The translations under genes were made by a program, and so were the position numbers. This document shows, piece after piece, positions 1 through 11,504 of a DNA stretch of 64,000 bases. Under the pieces are notes generated by a model that was not told where the DNA came from, ran no database searches, and worked only from the letters and a program-made list of their open reading frames with translations. Each line of letters opens with the position of its first letter. Position 1 is the stretch's first letter. Source of the DNA: Corythucha ciliata (lineage: Eukaryota; Arthropoda; Insecta; Hemiptera; Tingidae); contig CM075942.1 of NCBI GenBank assembly GCA_038030265.1, forward strand, positions 13,722,029-13,786,028, written 5' to 3'.

Positions 1-533
1 CCTTGCTGTTCAGCCCGTTCCCAAGTCCTGGAGCTGTTCTTACCCGTCATGGATCGATCTTGTCCCGCCTTTCGTCTTCTCCGGGGCCGCTGCGCGGCTC
101 GCACCGTTGGTGGTGCGCGGTGTCTTAGAGGGTACAGGTATCGGTATATCCGAACGGGGGTTGGTGGTGCTCCCCCGGGGCCGCCGTTACCATGTGGGCC
201 AAACCACTCCGTGACCCTAGTAGCCCCGTGCACATTGGCGAAGAGGTCACACAGCCAAGGGGGGAATGCTGCCCTGGGGACGGTGTGAAAACTTCCGTCG
301 TCCAACAGTTGCCGGCTGGCGCCCGGGCGGAAACCGCTGTTGGTCGGTCGAGGGCTGTCCGAGGCCACTGGGATCCCGTGTCTTGCTGTCCGGGGAGGGC
401 GTTACGTGGGGCGGTCTCCTGACTGGCGGGGGGTGGCATAGGGTCGATCCATCTCCTCTCCTTTCAATCCTTTCCTTTATACGTTTATTTCAGAAAAACG
501 ACCAGTCCAGTGAAGAAGAAATCAGCACCCAGC

Positions 534-1418
534 ATGGTAGGAGCGGCCAGTTCCAGCCCGATGAGTGGTGGCTCGTCAACACTGAAGAGGACGAGTTTGG
601 GAGGCTCGTCATCGTCACTTCCGGGTTCTCCAAAAATGGCACCGGTGTTCTCAGCTAGGAAGGCAGGTGTGGCCGATGTTGACCGATCCAGTATGGAGTC
701 AACGATAGCAACGTGTCGGCGTGGACTACACGAGTTTATGCTGGCAGACATCAGCAAAATACAGAAGTCGTCTGCCACGAAAATCCTGGAATATGTAGAT
801 ATAATTGTGGCCGAAACACACAAGGTGGAAAAAGAAAATTGCTGCCTCAAAACAGAATTGGCGAGAGGGGGTGTTGGTCCTACCACGGTACAGGAGGTGT
901 TAACAGGGGGGTTGGCCCCGGTAATGTCCCGACTAGAGGCCCTCGAGCTGAGGTTGGATTCACTCTGCGGAAGCGCAAGAGGAGGGCTCGCGAATGTGGA
1001 GGCGGCAGGGAGCACTCCAAGGAGGGTTGGGGATCCGGAGGTGGGCGCTGCTATCAGGGCGGCGATGTCTCCTGTCCTTACGAGGTTGGCCGAAGTAGGC
1101 ATCGGGATGGAGAAAGTTGGGGAGGGACGTGTGGAAGGTCTGGCTGAGGAGATAGGGCCCGCACTTGCTGCAGCCCTGACATCCTCGGTGGATGCTGCGG
1201 TAGAGAGGGCGGTCGAGACCATATCAGCAAGACTGACCGAACTGGAGAAGTCTCGGGCAAACCTTACCCACTCTCCGGAGACGGAGTGCGGGGTGGTGTG
1301 GAAAAGAAGGAGGAGGGGGGATGATCCCTCAATGGTCACGGGAGGAGAGAAGTCATTCCACGGGGAAGAGAGAGGTCATTCCTCTCTCTCCTCACTTATT
1401 CGCGGGAACCGCAACTAG
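534..1418 (+). CDS. LINE ORF1-like (gag-like) protein, probably truncated
   Basis: Open frame of about 294 codons from the first ATG at 534; the frame is also open upstream, so the true start is uncertain. The N-terminus is rich in Ser, Gly and Pro. A central segment (LADISKIQKSSATKILEYVD, then VEKENCCLKTEL) looks like the helical or coiled-coil part of gag-like ORF1 proteins in R1/Jockey-type LINEs, which coat RNA. A second helical stretch (MSRLEALELRLDSL) follows. The C-terminus is basic (KRRRR) and ends without the CCHC zinc knuckles usual in such proteins. I take it as an ORF1 that lost its C-terminal nucleic-acid-binding part, or a non-autonomous derivative. Recognition is by style, not by a diagnostic motif. 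Confidence 0.45.
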   Translation: MVGAASSSPMSGGSSTLKRTSLGGSSSSLPGSPKMAPVFSARKAGVADVDRSSMESTIATCRRGLHEFMLADISKIQKSSATKILEYVDIIVAETHKVEKENCCLKTELARGGVGPTTVQEVLTGGLAPVMSRLEALELRLDSLCGSARGGLANVEAAGSTPRRVGDPEVGAAIRAAMSPVLTRLAEVGIGMEKVGEGRVEGLAEEIGPALAAALTSSVDAAVERAVETISARLTELEKSRANLTHSPETECGVVWKRRRRGDDPSMVTGGEKSFHGEERGHSSLSSLIRGNRN

Positions 1419-1420
1419 AT

Positions 1421-1464
1421 GACATACTGAGCGGCGCGGGAAAAAACCGCCCAGTGTGTCATAG
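1421..1464. repeat. Hairpin at the end of the LINE-like segment
   Basis: ATGACATACTG and CAGTGTGTCAT form complementary arms with one mismatch. Inner GCGG and CCGC add to the stem around an A-rich loop. It lies just after the ORF1 stop and at the GC-rich to AT-rich border, so it may be the 3' end of a short, non-autonomous LINE derivative. Confidence 0.55.
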
Positions 1465-1473
1465 GCCTAACAA

Positions 1474-1556
1474 AAAATGCACTATAACCACAAAATGCTC
1501 CGACCACAAACTGCTCACCATAAAATGCTCTAACCCCAACATGCTCATAATTTTGA
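1474..1556. repeat. Degenerate tandem repeat, about 17-bp unit
   Basis: Four or five units resembling AACCACAAAATGCTCCG follow one another with changes. A similar but distinct array with AACCACAGCAAAGCTCC-like units lies at 26640-26800. The following stretch to 1628 shows nothing else. Confidence 0.5.
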
Positions 1557-1628
1557 GCGATTTGAAAAGAAGGCGAGTTTTGGAAATACAAACACGAAAA
1601 AAACGCTTTCCCGATCGCAAAGTATTTC

Positions 1629-3259
1629 GAACAAACTATACTGCGTTCATCGTAAGAGTGAACGCTGTTGGCGCAGGTGGGTGGTTCCCCACGGTTTAGG
1701 AGGGAAATTTTACGCGAAAGACGGGCTTGGGTCTACTGCAAGCCAAAAAGATGACAACTATGTTGGGAACTCTCTACGCTCTCTACTCCTACAGCTCCTC
1801 GAGCTCTCTACTTTTACAGCCCCTTGAGCTTTCAGTTTTTCACTTTAGAACCAACAAACTTTGTGTTCGCACCCGTGCATTCTTTGATTGAGTTGCTTAT
1901 AGGTCGGATACAAAAATTACAGCAAAGTGTCAATTTATTCACGAGAATGTCTTCATTTTTTTCACATATATTATGTTTTTCTGATACGCTTATTTTTTTT
2001 TTTTTAGTTATCGCCGCTAGGCGTTACAACGTCGTAATAAAACACGCAAACATTAATTATAAAAGTAGGCAACATTCATCCAAAATTAAGGAACATTGAT
2101 GACTAGAAGTTTTTTATTTTATTTTTATTTAATATTTTAGTTAGTCGTCGTCACTTTTAGAACTTTCGCCAGCACTGTCATCTCTTATGATGAGCCGCGG
2201 TAAGTTGTCAGTCAATTCATCCAAGATATCGTCAGTCTCCCATAATTTGTTTTTTTCCACGATGACATGTTTGACGAAGTTCCGCCAGTTTTCTGCTACG
2301 ACCCTCTCAATGCCTTCTTCGAGAAGCTTCTTCACATCATACAATTTGAAAGAAGTATTATTTTTCTTGACGTGTCCCTTGACCATTGCCCATGCCAGCT
2401 CTATTGGGTTGGCTCGCAATGGTATGGTGGAAGTCTTAGGACAGTCGTGTCATGTTGTTGTGCAACCTCGTCGACAATATACCTCTCGTAGTCCCCTTTC
2501 AACTGTTTGGTGAGTTCCAGGAGCTCTGGCTTCAACATAGTAGCATCTGCTTCTTGACCCTTGCTTGTAATCCATTCCATAATTGCTGCTTTTTTCCACG
2601 ATGAGTTTGGTATTTTCTCAGCTTTCATTGAGTGATAAGGAGCGTTGTCCATGACAATCACGGCGTTGTTCTCCAGCAGAGGAAGAGTTGTTGTAAACCA
2701 TTCCAGAAAGTTATCGCAATTCATTTCGTCGTGGTAGTCAGACAATTTTTTTTTTAAAGACAATTTCGTCTTCTTGTACGAAAACACCGTCCATTGTCAA
2801 ATAGAGTCTATGCAACTTGATTCCGGATGTGCTAATTGCATAAAGGATGCAGGAAAAACGAGCAAAATTTCCGAAGAACAGGTAAGTAGGAAAAACGAAA
2901 CGGAATTGACAGGTCGGGATAATCGGAGAAAATAAAAACGAAAAAATGACAAGGAAAAGTTAGACAAGCTAACAGAGGGAACGTCCTGAAAGGACGTTTG
3001 AAATAATCAGGAAAGTCAGGAAGTCAGAAATAATAAAAAAGGAAATCACACAAACGCACCAGAACACAGCTTAATAGCAAGTGAAACAAAGAAAAGACTT
3101 CATAAGTCCTCCTCAAGTTAGTTTCTAGATTAGTTGTGCACAGGCTGAGAGGTCCGGTTACAACGAAGAGGGAAAAAAAGTAGGAGGAGCCTGCGTGAAA
3201 ATAACGAAAATGGGTTCAAGAGCGTTCACTCTTACGATGAACGCAGTATAGTTTTGTTC
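1629..3259 (-). mobile_element. Mariner-like DNA transposon with about 38-bp terminal inverted repeats
   Basis: Positions 1629-1666 and 3221-3259 are inverted copies of one another with nearly no mismatch (core CTGCGTTCATCG, then TAAGAGTGAACGCT). Between them lies a broken minus-strand transposase (2141-2790). The span of 1.63 kb is the usual size of Tc1/mariner-like elements. The DNA between 2790 and 3220, where the N-terminal helix-turn-helix part should be, is A/T-rich and not coding. 1667-2140 is also non-coding. The element is therefore decayed and cannot move on its own. Confidence 0.6.
2141..2790 (-). pseudogene. Tc1/mariner (IS630)-superfamily transposase, C-terminal half, frameshifted
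   Basis: Two overlapping minus-strand frames make up one protein. The first (2787 to 2401) carries VIVMDNAPYHS, the segment with the second catalytic Asp of DDE transposases, and ends in LPPYHCEP. The second (2419 to 2141) continues with NPIELAWAMVKGHV, the region of the third catalytic acid, then a helical C-terminus and an acidic tail. One base is missing between Glu and Asn of the CE-x-NPIE segment (about position 2407-2411), which breaks the frame. The region with the first catalytic Asp and the DNA-binding domain is absent. DDE transposases cut and paste DNA ends; this copy is inactive. The family call follows from the spacing and sequence of the DNAPYH and NPIE blocks. Confidence 0.82.
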
Positions 3260-3316
3260 CCAGAGACGAAAGCATAAATGACGATGTTGCGCCTTCAGTC
3301 AAAGCTAGTCTTCCGC

Positions 3317-3530
3317 CTAGTGATGGGCAAGAATGGTCTTGGTTCTTGCAGTCTCGCAAGACTCTTGTAGCAAAAACAAGATCAAGACCAAGACCAAGAC
3401 TAGATTGTGGATGCAAGACCAAGACCTAGACTTACCCTGCAAGACTCCGGGAATGTGTCTTGCGCAAGAACAAGAGTCTTGTGCAAGACTCTTACAATTC
3501 TTGCAACAACAAAAAATAGATCGGAATGAT
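3317..3530. repeat. AAGACC-rich dispersed repeat, copy 1
   Basis: Imperfect runs of CAAGACCAAGACC and palindromic bits of the form CAAGAGTCTTG fill this stretch. It begins with CTAGTGATGGGCAAG, which recalls the ends of some hAT-like elements. The second copy at 5205-5345 shares the stretch around ACCAAGACCAAGACT-GATTGTG in the same orientation. Any small ORF here is an artefact of the repeat. Confidence 0.6.
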
Positions 3531-3959
3531 TTTTAAGAAAAGCTAGCCTGTTTTAAGGGAAAAGGGAGAGGGCTCTGAATACACTTATTCGGCAAAAAGC
3601 GCACTCACAGTCACAGACAAAAAAGGTAGTATCCTTCTCCGCCACTCTTCATCATCATCATATTTTTAATTTTTTCTGGTTTCCTCTTTTTCCGTACTGA
3701 GTTCATAGCTAAGTCGTTCTCTCTGCGTTGCTTTCAAGTTTTCGGTGAAGCGGGAAGGTAGAATTAGTGCCACCATAGAAGAACCACCCGCTATTTCATC
3801 ATCGAGAAGTAAATTTAAATAAATTTGTACTCCAATTGTACGTGAAAGAGATGAACAGAAGCGTGGAATCTGCAAACTGTGTTTTTCTCGAGGAGAGAAG
3901 TGGAAATGAATGAAAAACCTCAACACTTCAGAAGGGATTCGAAAGGCGTAAAAAAAAAT
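3531..3959. other. No gene seen
   Basis: AT-rich DNA with short homopolymers. I see no coding signal, repeat structure or RNA gene. Confidence 0.5.
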
Positions 3960-4960
3960 CTCCTTTTAGGTCGCATCTACCCAGTTTGGTCATTTTTGGA
4001 GTAAGAATTTCAAATACTTTGTTAGTTTTACCATTTTTTTAGGTTTGGATAGTCCAACAAGGCTTTTTTTATGAGCAAAAAGTCCGTCAAACCAAGCCAC
4101 TTTTTCGGCGTGAATGGTTAGTTGCCATTTTTAGGGCGAAAATTGTCGGGATGACCCATTTTAAGGCGTGGAATATTCCATGGGTTTTTTTTCAGCATGA
4201 ATCTTCAAATTGACATTCTATAGAGTGGTCAAGTGGTAGAGTGGTGGTCAGATTGGTCATTTTTGGAGCCGGAGGTGCCAGGTTTTGTCTTTGCAGAGAG
4301 AGGAATTGCCAGTTTGGTCATCTTCGAGCATGAACGGTTGGTTTTGCCATTTATTTTCATGGCCTGAGTTGTCTGTGTAGGCAATTAGGATTAATAGGGC
4401 GTGTATGGGTATTTTATTTCATGTTTTTGAGTGCACGAATCGTCGATTTGGCCATTTTTATGTCAAGAATCATCATTTTTGGGAATTGTCATTGCCCCAA
4501 TCGTTAGCTTAGTCATTTTTAGTGCGCATTGATGCGCGCGCAAATGTTCATTTTAGCCAGTTTCTGGAATGAATAGTCCGTTGAGGTAAAGCGCAAATAG
4601 TCAGTATTGAACCATGTTGAGCGAATGTTCAGCTTGGCCATTTTCGGCGCGAGAGTGGTCGATTTTACTATTATCAGGCCAGGGCATTATATGCTTCGAC
4701 ATTTTCAATGCGCGAATCGTCATTTTTGCGTTTTTTAAGCCACGCAGTTAGTTTGGCCACGTTCAGGGCGCGTAATGTCAGTTTAGCCATTTCCTGATAC
4801 GAGTCAGACCACACCCATTTATACAGTGAAATTCGCCTGAAAATTGTCAGTTTAGGCATTTTCACAGCGTGAATCGTCAGTATTAGCATTTTTCTTGGCG
4901 TGTATTATAGTCTGTTTATCCATTTTTACGTTTGGCATATAGCTGTTTTTAGTAGGTATT
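3960..4960 (-). repeat. Family B array: about 30-bp degenerate tandem repeat, minus orientation
   Basis: The motif TCAGTTTGGCCATTTTTAGG followed by GCGCGAATCG recurs many times with heavy divergence. The spacing is about 30 bp or multiples of it. The same family, in the opposite orientation, is at 51520-52200 and 53980-54400. There is no coding capacity. Confidence 0.7.
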
Positions 4961-5204
4961 GGCTATTTTTTAGCAAGCATCAATTTCTCAAGTTCCTTGG
5001 CTGAACCGGTGATCAACGATAATCTTCTACAGGGTGAAATTAAAGGTTTTGGTCATGTTTTGGTAACTATGGCTACATCGTGGACAGCGGCTAAATCCCT
5101 CGCACTATAAAAGTTACTGATTTATTTCCCTCATTTTTAATTTCCGAGAAAGAACAAGTAAGTTCATAGTAGTGACCGTCACCCCCCCCCTTCCAGTGTG
5201 CAAG

Positions 5205-5345
5205 AGTCTTACGAGACTCTTGCGCAAGACCAGGACCAAGAACAAGACTGAGCCTGCGAGACCAAGACCAAGACCAAGACTGGATTGTGAATACAAGACC
5301 AAGACGCAAGACTCACTATGCAAGACCAAGACCAAGGCTGTCAAA
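5205..5345. repeat. AAGACC-rich dispersed repeat, copy 2
   Basis: Same imperfect AAGACC composition and partly the same order of blocks as 3317-3530. It includes a CAAGAGTCTTACGAGACTCT palindrome-like start. It ends near GCATCACTAC, which may be the inverse of the TAGTGATG seen at the start of copy 1. The flanks to 5620 hold nothing I recognise. Confidence 0.55.
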
Positions 5346-5623
5346 CCTTGGTCTTCTTCTAGCTTTTCGCATCACTACTTCCGCCCAAACCTTCACCGGA
5401 GCCTGGCGCGAAGCAAGAGGTCAGGACTCGAGCGGGTCGCCGTGTTCGTTTTCGAATCCTTGACGCTGTCGCTGGGAGGGGAGACTGTGGCGACTCCACT
5501 TCTTCGAAGAAAGAAACTTAAAAAACAGATGCTTTTTTATAGAAAAAATTGGACTACTAGTTTCATGTCAATGTAGTTTCACCCTAATTTTTTTGCAACA
5601 CTACCAAAAATTCACCCTGTATA

Positions 5624-6209
5624 CAGGGTGTACGAAAAGCGACTGGGCAGAGGAAAACCAGTGAAGGGGCAACTCATTTCTGATCGAAATGACTATTTGC
5701 ACGTTTCCGAAATTCCGCTTGTTTCCGAGATATCCGCCATTTTCTGATTTTTTCAGAAACAGCTTGCCGCACATGCAATAATTGTTGCAATGGCAAAATT
5801 GATGAGCCCATTGGAAAGAGCACAAACTTTTCTTTTTAAAGAGCCTTTTTTAATCCAGATCAGACGACATCTACTACGTTTTGAATCAGCTTAATAAGCG
5901 AGAAAACTTAATTCCGGAAGTATTGGCGATATGGCCAATAAGCTGATTCAAAACATAGTAAATGTCGTCTGATCTGGATAAAAATAGGCTCTTTAAATAA
6001 AAAACTGTGTGCTCTCTCCAATGAGTTCATCAGTTTTGCCATTGCATCGATTACTGCGTGCGCAACAAGCTGTTTCTGAAAAAATCAGAAAATGGTGGAT
6101 ATCTCGGAAACAAAGCGGAATTTCGGAAAAGTGCAAATAGTCATTTCGATCAGACATGAGTTGCCCCTTCACTGGGTTTTCTCTGTCCAGTCACTTTTTG
6201 TACACCCTG
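5624..6209. mobile_element. Palindromic MITE (586 bp) with TA target duplication
   Basis: The two halves are long inverted copies of one another (arms of roughly 280 bp). The ends are CAGGGTGTACGAAAAG and its complement, each flanked by TA. There is no ORF, so it is a non-autonomous fold-back MITE. The TA flanks fit a Tc1/mariner-type source, which is an inference. Just left of it, CACCCTGTA suggests the end of another copy, giving the junction CCCTGTATACAGGG. Confidence 0.8.
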
Positions 6210-9200
6210 TAGAATCAAGTTAATGTTTTATTCATTCAGGAAGAGGCCAGCCCCCCCCCCCCCCAAATGACCGGGGCCCCTATAGGCAGTTGCCTAGTCT
6301 GCTTTGGCACAAATCCGGGCCTGTCTAAATCATTTTTCTGATAGAATTTGAAGTAATTCTCGTCGTCAGGTGATGTTTTCCTCCTCTGTTCTTTTGCACA
6401 GACACGAATAATTTTATGTGGGAATCTCAGTGTTTTAATACAAAGCATGCTCCTGTATTTCCGCTCGTCTTCAAATTTTAAAACCTAGGAGTCCCCCCAT
6501 ATCTATACTATTCGCGCATAGGTACTAGTTTCTTGGTCTTGCAGGAGGCAGGTAGTACGCCTACTGAGTACTCGACAGAGGCAATGTTCTGGTGCCAACG
6601 GCCTGCGTCCTGTGTGATCCATTTGAGTGGCGCCCACAGAAAAAGTCAAGCTTCCTCCGTTCTTTCCCATCTTGACCGAGCATACCCCGATTATTCTACC
6701 TTAAGTTCATGAAACTACTTATTAAACTCCAAGTTTTTTTGAAGTGTATTAATCTGTTTTTTCCCCTCCGCACATAAAAAGTCATTTGGAACGGCGTTCT
6801 CTACCTTATACTTTTTTTTCTCTCTCTCTCTCAAACATTCCCTTTTCCTTTTTCTCCACGAAGAAATCTCTGAAGGGGTGTCGGCTACGGATATAGAGAG
6901 GCGGGTTTCGACTAGAAATCCAGAATTACCTATTTGTCTGATCTTTCGTAAAAGGGAATCGGTCTCGAAAGAAGGAAAAAAAAGGCGGGCCGTGTGATTA
7001 CTCGTCATTTGTCAGACGTCCAGTGACCCCGTACCTGCTTTGTATTATAGAGAAAGAGAGAGAAAACCCGACAAAGATTTCTCGGCTGACGCCTTCTTCA
7101 CCACGCTCGCTCCCCCCCCCCCCAACCCATCTCGACAACCAAACTTGCTTTAATTTAAACTTTTCATTTTCGGTTAAGCAAATAAATAAATAAAAAAAAG
7201 AAAGTTGTCTTCAGGGAAAAAGAGGGTGTGAAAGCAAACTCTTAAAAATGTGTTTAAGAAGGGAAAATGTATAGCACCCTTGTCGAGCATTACCCTATCA
7301 GAGGTAACTTAACATGACAGAAATAAATTACTTGAAAATTGCCAGTTAAGATATACGTTTTTTTTTAGCCTTCTCTTTTTTTTTTATACAAGGCGAAATC
7401 TCAGGATTAAAAATAGCCTCCCTGGCGCCATTCTTCGAGCCCGTTGATCCATAAACTGAGCATTACATAATACACTGGCTGTACAACCATAATTGAAAGA
7501 TTGAACCTAGTGATTTTTACTCAATCAGGTAATCCAAAATTATACAGGTCACGTATTGAGGTAATAAGATGAATCGCACACATTGGAGCCCGCACAGATG
7601 TCATCGTTTCACACGCTCTACTTGCCCGCTCAACAGTTGACTTACGTTTTTAATTTTATGAAATTTGTTCAAAAGTGTGTTTCACTGATGTGAATGGGAG
7701 AGGGAGTCAGGCAACGAAACGCACAGGAAAACGTCATAAATCGTTCTCTCATGAGTTTTGACATTGCCTTTAAACAAACAAGGGACTTTTAATTCCATTA
7801 ATTTTGGAGAAATCTTAGCAGGGGGTAATGTTTAGAAGCTCATTGGACACAAAATGTGGAAGCGAATGTTTCCTTTGAGACTTTTGTCCCTAAAGGCATT
7901 CTCCCGCCCCCCCCCTCTACTGCAGGCCCCATACATGTAAAAGAAGGGGTGCCCATATCCTACACCCCTTCCTCATTCTTAATGACGCTCTTGAGTATTT
8001 AAAAATCCAACCTACATCCGTATAGGATTTGAGATTAATGACCGTTCACTCCCATGCATGCTTTGTTTCACCTTTCTTAATTGAATTCTTTTTTGTTTTA
8101 GCCTTTCAAACGGCAACGAAAAGTGTTTCTCGGAGAATAAGAAATTTTTCATTTTTTTAAATAATTTTTTCTACCCATTTTTAATAATTTGTTGAAGCTT
8201 AATTCCCCTCGCTTGACTTTTTTCTTATTCTTCTTTTTTCTTTTAGCTTCTTCCAACCCTGGCTCTTTTTATCACTCATCGAGTGAACCGCAAAATTAAA
8301 GTTTTTTTATCCCCGCACCCCGCCCACCAACCTTCCGAATCCGTTGCCCCGCCATAGACAACCACCACCTCATCCTCTGTGCTCCATCGTTTATTTTCCT
8401 TCGCTTCTGTCTCGCCTTTTTTTTTTTTCTCTCTTTTCATCCAATTTCGAGACATCTGTGTCAAGTAGGAATTTCATCAAGGCGCTCTTTCCCATTTTCC
8501 ACCACCCCAACCGGGGTGAACCATCTTTTTTCTTCTCCCTGGGGGGATATTTTCTCATTCCGAAAATTTCTAGTGAATGGGAGGATTAATAAATCTTGGA
8601 TTTGATTTTTTTTTTTTTAATTGAATCTTCCATGGAATAATAGAGTATTTTTTGCATGAAAAGAACAAATTAGGCATCAGGATGTTGAAAAGAGAATCCC
8701 CATCTAACCACACGGTAAAACAATAAGAAATTGACCGATCGGACTGCCTGAACGTCCAGTCCAGGCGTTACAATGACGATGGAAAAGACCCTTGGGCATG
8801 CCCTCGACGAAAGGACGATGTTTATACTTTTTCGCCTCCCTTGTGAAAACGCTCGATCCGATTATTCCTCCTCAGCCACCCTCTCCTTATGCGTTTCCTC
8901 TCTTCACTTCCCCCCCACCCATCATTTCTTAGCCACAGAGGTCATTAATAACGAGCGCTAAAGGAAAGAAAGGGCCTTGTCGTGGTTTTAACCAGACGGA
9001 ATTTCTCTTATTAAATCAACTCGGTTAATGTCCCATGTGACACAAAGCAAAGTAAGTGAATAATTTTATAGCTCGAAACCCACCCTAAAGCAAAAGAGAT
9101 TTTTTTTCATCTCTCCCAGCTCATTGTTTCATTTTTTTTCGACCCTCTTCCCTCTGTTTAAATTCAATCCAACGCTGAATTTTTAAATAAGGCAGTGTTT

Positions 9201-10435
9201 CCTCCCTTTGACTTACGAGCCATATAGTTTATAACGCCATAAAGAACAAGATTAACGGGCTTGTCAACTTCTCCCTCTCCCGTCTCTGAATCGTTTAGTC
9301 ATCGTTAATTCATTGATGCCAACGCCGAAGAAAATTATTCAAAAATTTGTTCCTTCTAAATTCGTGAAATGAAGATGAAAGGAGTCAAATCTTAAGCGGA
9401 GTCACTTTTTTATTATTATTGAAGTGATAATGTTGACACTCTGAGGAAGGTGGTTGAGCGGGGAAAGTTCCTCGAAGGACGACGACACAGGAGTAGAACC
9501 GGAGAGGTGGTGTGTTGCGGGTATCGTTGTGACACGGCGAGAGAGGTGGGGGAGGGGAGATAAGCGCAAACTTTCGATACGGTTCATCATTACTCATTTA
9601 GGAAGGCGCCTCATCAGCACACTCTCTCAGTTGAGGAAAAGCACCCCCTTCACTCCTTTCACCCTAACTCTTGCGGCATATAAGAGTGAGAGAAGTGTTT
9701 GTGGGTGGGCGAAGGGGGCTATCTTATCGGGACCGTGCGCTCCGTGCCCCATGTATTCCTCGTTAACTTATACAGTTTGATATAGAAAGACCCCAGGGTG
9801 AGGGGTGGTTGTAAAATGTGTTATAGGATGGGTGAAGGAGTCGCAAGGAACTCAACCTCCGTGTTTTCCATGTAATGTATGTCTGCCTACTTAGTGGTTT
9901 CTCTTATCTAACTCGCGAGAGAGTGGCAAAAAGTAACGCTTCTCAACGATCTTGTTCCTTATGGTTACTACTACTTGAAAACCCCTCTACTCAGTCTTTT
10001 TTCCGCATAAATTTTGAGAATTTCCTATGAAGAAATTCACCCTATTTAACAAAACGCAACATCATAATGAAAGTTTATTGACCTTGTTTCACCATTATCT
10101 TTTCCACCCAATGTCTTTACACCCCCATACAGTCGAGTCGTCTCCTCTTCCATTGCTTCGCTTCTTCAACCAGAAAAGAAAAAATTTGATGGCAGTAGGA
10201 AGGGATAACCAACAAGAAAAAAAAAATCTCGCTCTCGCCTTTGGTATGAAGAAGAAACTGAAACTGCCTCCTTGTAAAGGTGGCTGTTTCTTTTTCCCTT
10301 TCGAGAAAGAAGAGAACGTGGGCGAACAAGTAGTGGGTAATGTAGCGGAATGGAGTCTCATAACAGAAAGTATTAAACCACTTCGCCTGTTCAAGGGATG
10401 AAATGGTGAACGGATAAGGGGTATAGGGGGGGGGG
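6210..10435. other. 4.2 kb non-coding DNA without recognised transposons
   Basis: Long pyrimidine tracts, short poly-C and poly-T runs and CT/GA repeats (for example near 6820 and 7050). No ORF here has a protein-like composition; frames of 60-120 codons at 8.3, 9.4 and 10.1 kb overlap on both strands and are low complexity. The texture resembles 30-35 kb and 42-47 kb. It may be host intergenic DNA of the Hox region. Confidence 0.4.
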
Positions 10436-11504
10436 TGTCTAGGGGGAAAAAGGATGTATAAATATAAGGGAAGGATTTATAAATTAAAAGGTTTGGTGAA
10501 GACTTTCGAGATTGGAATAGTTTGAATTATTTTATTTAATATTTTAAATTATTAGATTTTTGATTTTTAAACAACAATACTTGAACAATATTTTAAATGA
10601 TCGGAAAAGTTTACTTTTATTTATTAAATTTACAAAAGGAACGTTTACTCGCTTGGCAAGAATTGAGAGGGCTTCGTTGGTTTAACGTTTGTGAACAAGA
10701 CTCGTTATTTTTTTTCAAAATATTACAATTATAAATATAAAGTGTGCGTGAGTGTTGAAGTTAATTTTAGAAAGAGATTTATACCAAATGCTACAGACAA
10801 TGAGGATAACGCGGTGATTTTACAAGAATCAATTTTTACAAACAATAAAATGTCTTTACTTATTTTTATTTCAAAGAGGATATTTAATTTAACGAATTAT
10901 CAATTTTACTCAAATTTTTACTGATTGAATGTAGTTAGCAAAATTAATTTTTAACGAAAAATCTTTATCGAAAAAGGAACCTGAAGGGTCCCGAATAAAA
11001 ATGGGGAAAAGGCTTGTGTGTCTTAATAAGAAGGCTGTACCGACCTTTTTCGTAAAGCAGCTTGCAGAATGTAAAACTCGTTTATTTGAAAGATTTGAAG
11101 TCAGAAGTAACTTATGAAACTCAACAACAATCTTAAAATTGACAGCGTGGAAATCGTATGCAGAATCGCTGGGAGCCCTCAAAAAGCCACGAGAAGGGCT
11201 TTTCCAGGGTTTTTAAATTGTTTCTCCCACCGATTAATTTTTCTATGATTTTCCTATTGGTGGGGAAAGACGCCTGCTCTAAAAGACTTTTATTGTTTGA
11301 TGACGTTAGGAATGGCAGGGGGGTACTCTTCATTCCTCTTTGATCGGCTCTTCGCAAAGAGGAAGGAAGGCTGGGATTTAAATGTCTATTTTTTTTCATA
11401 TTAATGAAAGGAATCTTTGGGATTAATCCTTATTGCCTGTTTACAACCTAATTTTGTCCCATCTCAGAAGAGGAAAATTAAATGGGGTAAAATGTTCCAA
11501 TACA
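10436..11504 (-). repeat. 3' LTR of the gag-pro element
   Basis: 1069 bp. In element sense it begins TGTATTGG and ends CCTAGACA. It is directly preceded by the polypurine tract at 11505-11516. It is very AT-rich and has no real ORF. Confidence 0.9.

Larger units (their letters stand above)
1..1465 (+). mobile_element. Truncated non-LTR retrotransposon (R1/Jockey-type), 5' leader plus ORF1
   Basis: The first 1.4 kb is clearly richer in G and C than the rest of the window, which suggests a foreign element. Positions 1-493 have no convincing ORF and look like a LINE 5' untranslated leader. They end in a pyrimidine tract plus CAG at 491-493 that could also act as a 3' splice site. An ORF1-like protein follows (534-1418). 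No endonuclease or reverse transcriptase follows it. The GC-rich part ends at a hairpin (1421-1464), after which AT-rich DNA begins. The left end may continue beyond the window. Assignment to an R1/Jockey-like clade rests only on the style of ORF1 and is an inference. Confidence 0.5.

Noticed and set aside
266..658. 130-codon frame overlapping the start of LINE ORF1
   Set aside because: Out of frame with the better ORF1 frame and without protein-like order.
485..1339. 284-codon minus-strand frame
   Set aside because: Antisense shadow of the GC-rich ORF1; Ser/Ala-rich mirror composition and no motif.
3216..3536. Short ORFs of Lys-Thr-Lys-Thr type in AAGACC repeats
   Set aside because: Direct result of the simple repeat, same at 5172-5576.
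10027..10401. 124-codon ORF beside the left LTR
   Set aside because: Overlaps three similar minus frames, low complexity, no family likeness.
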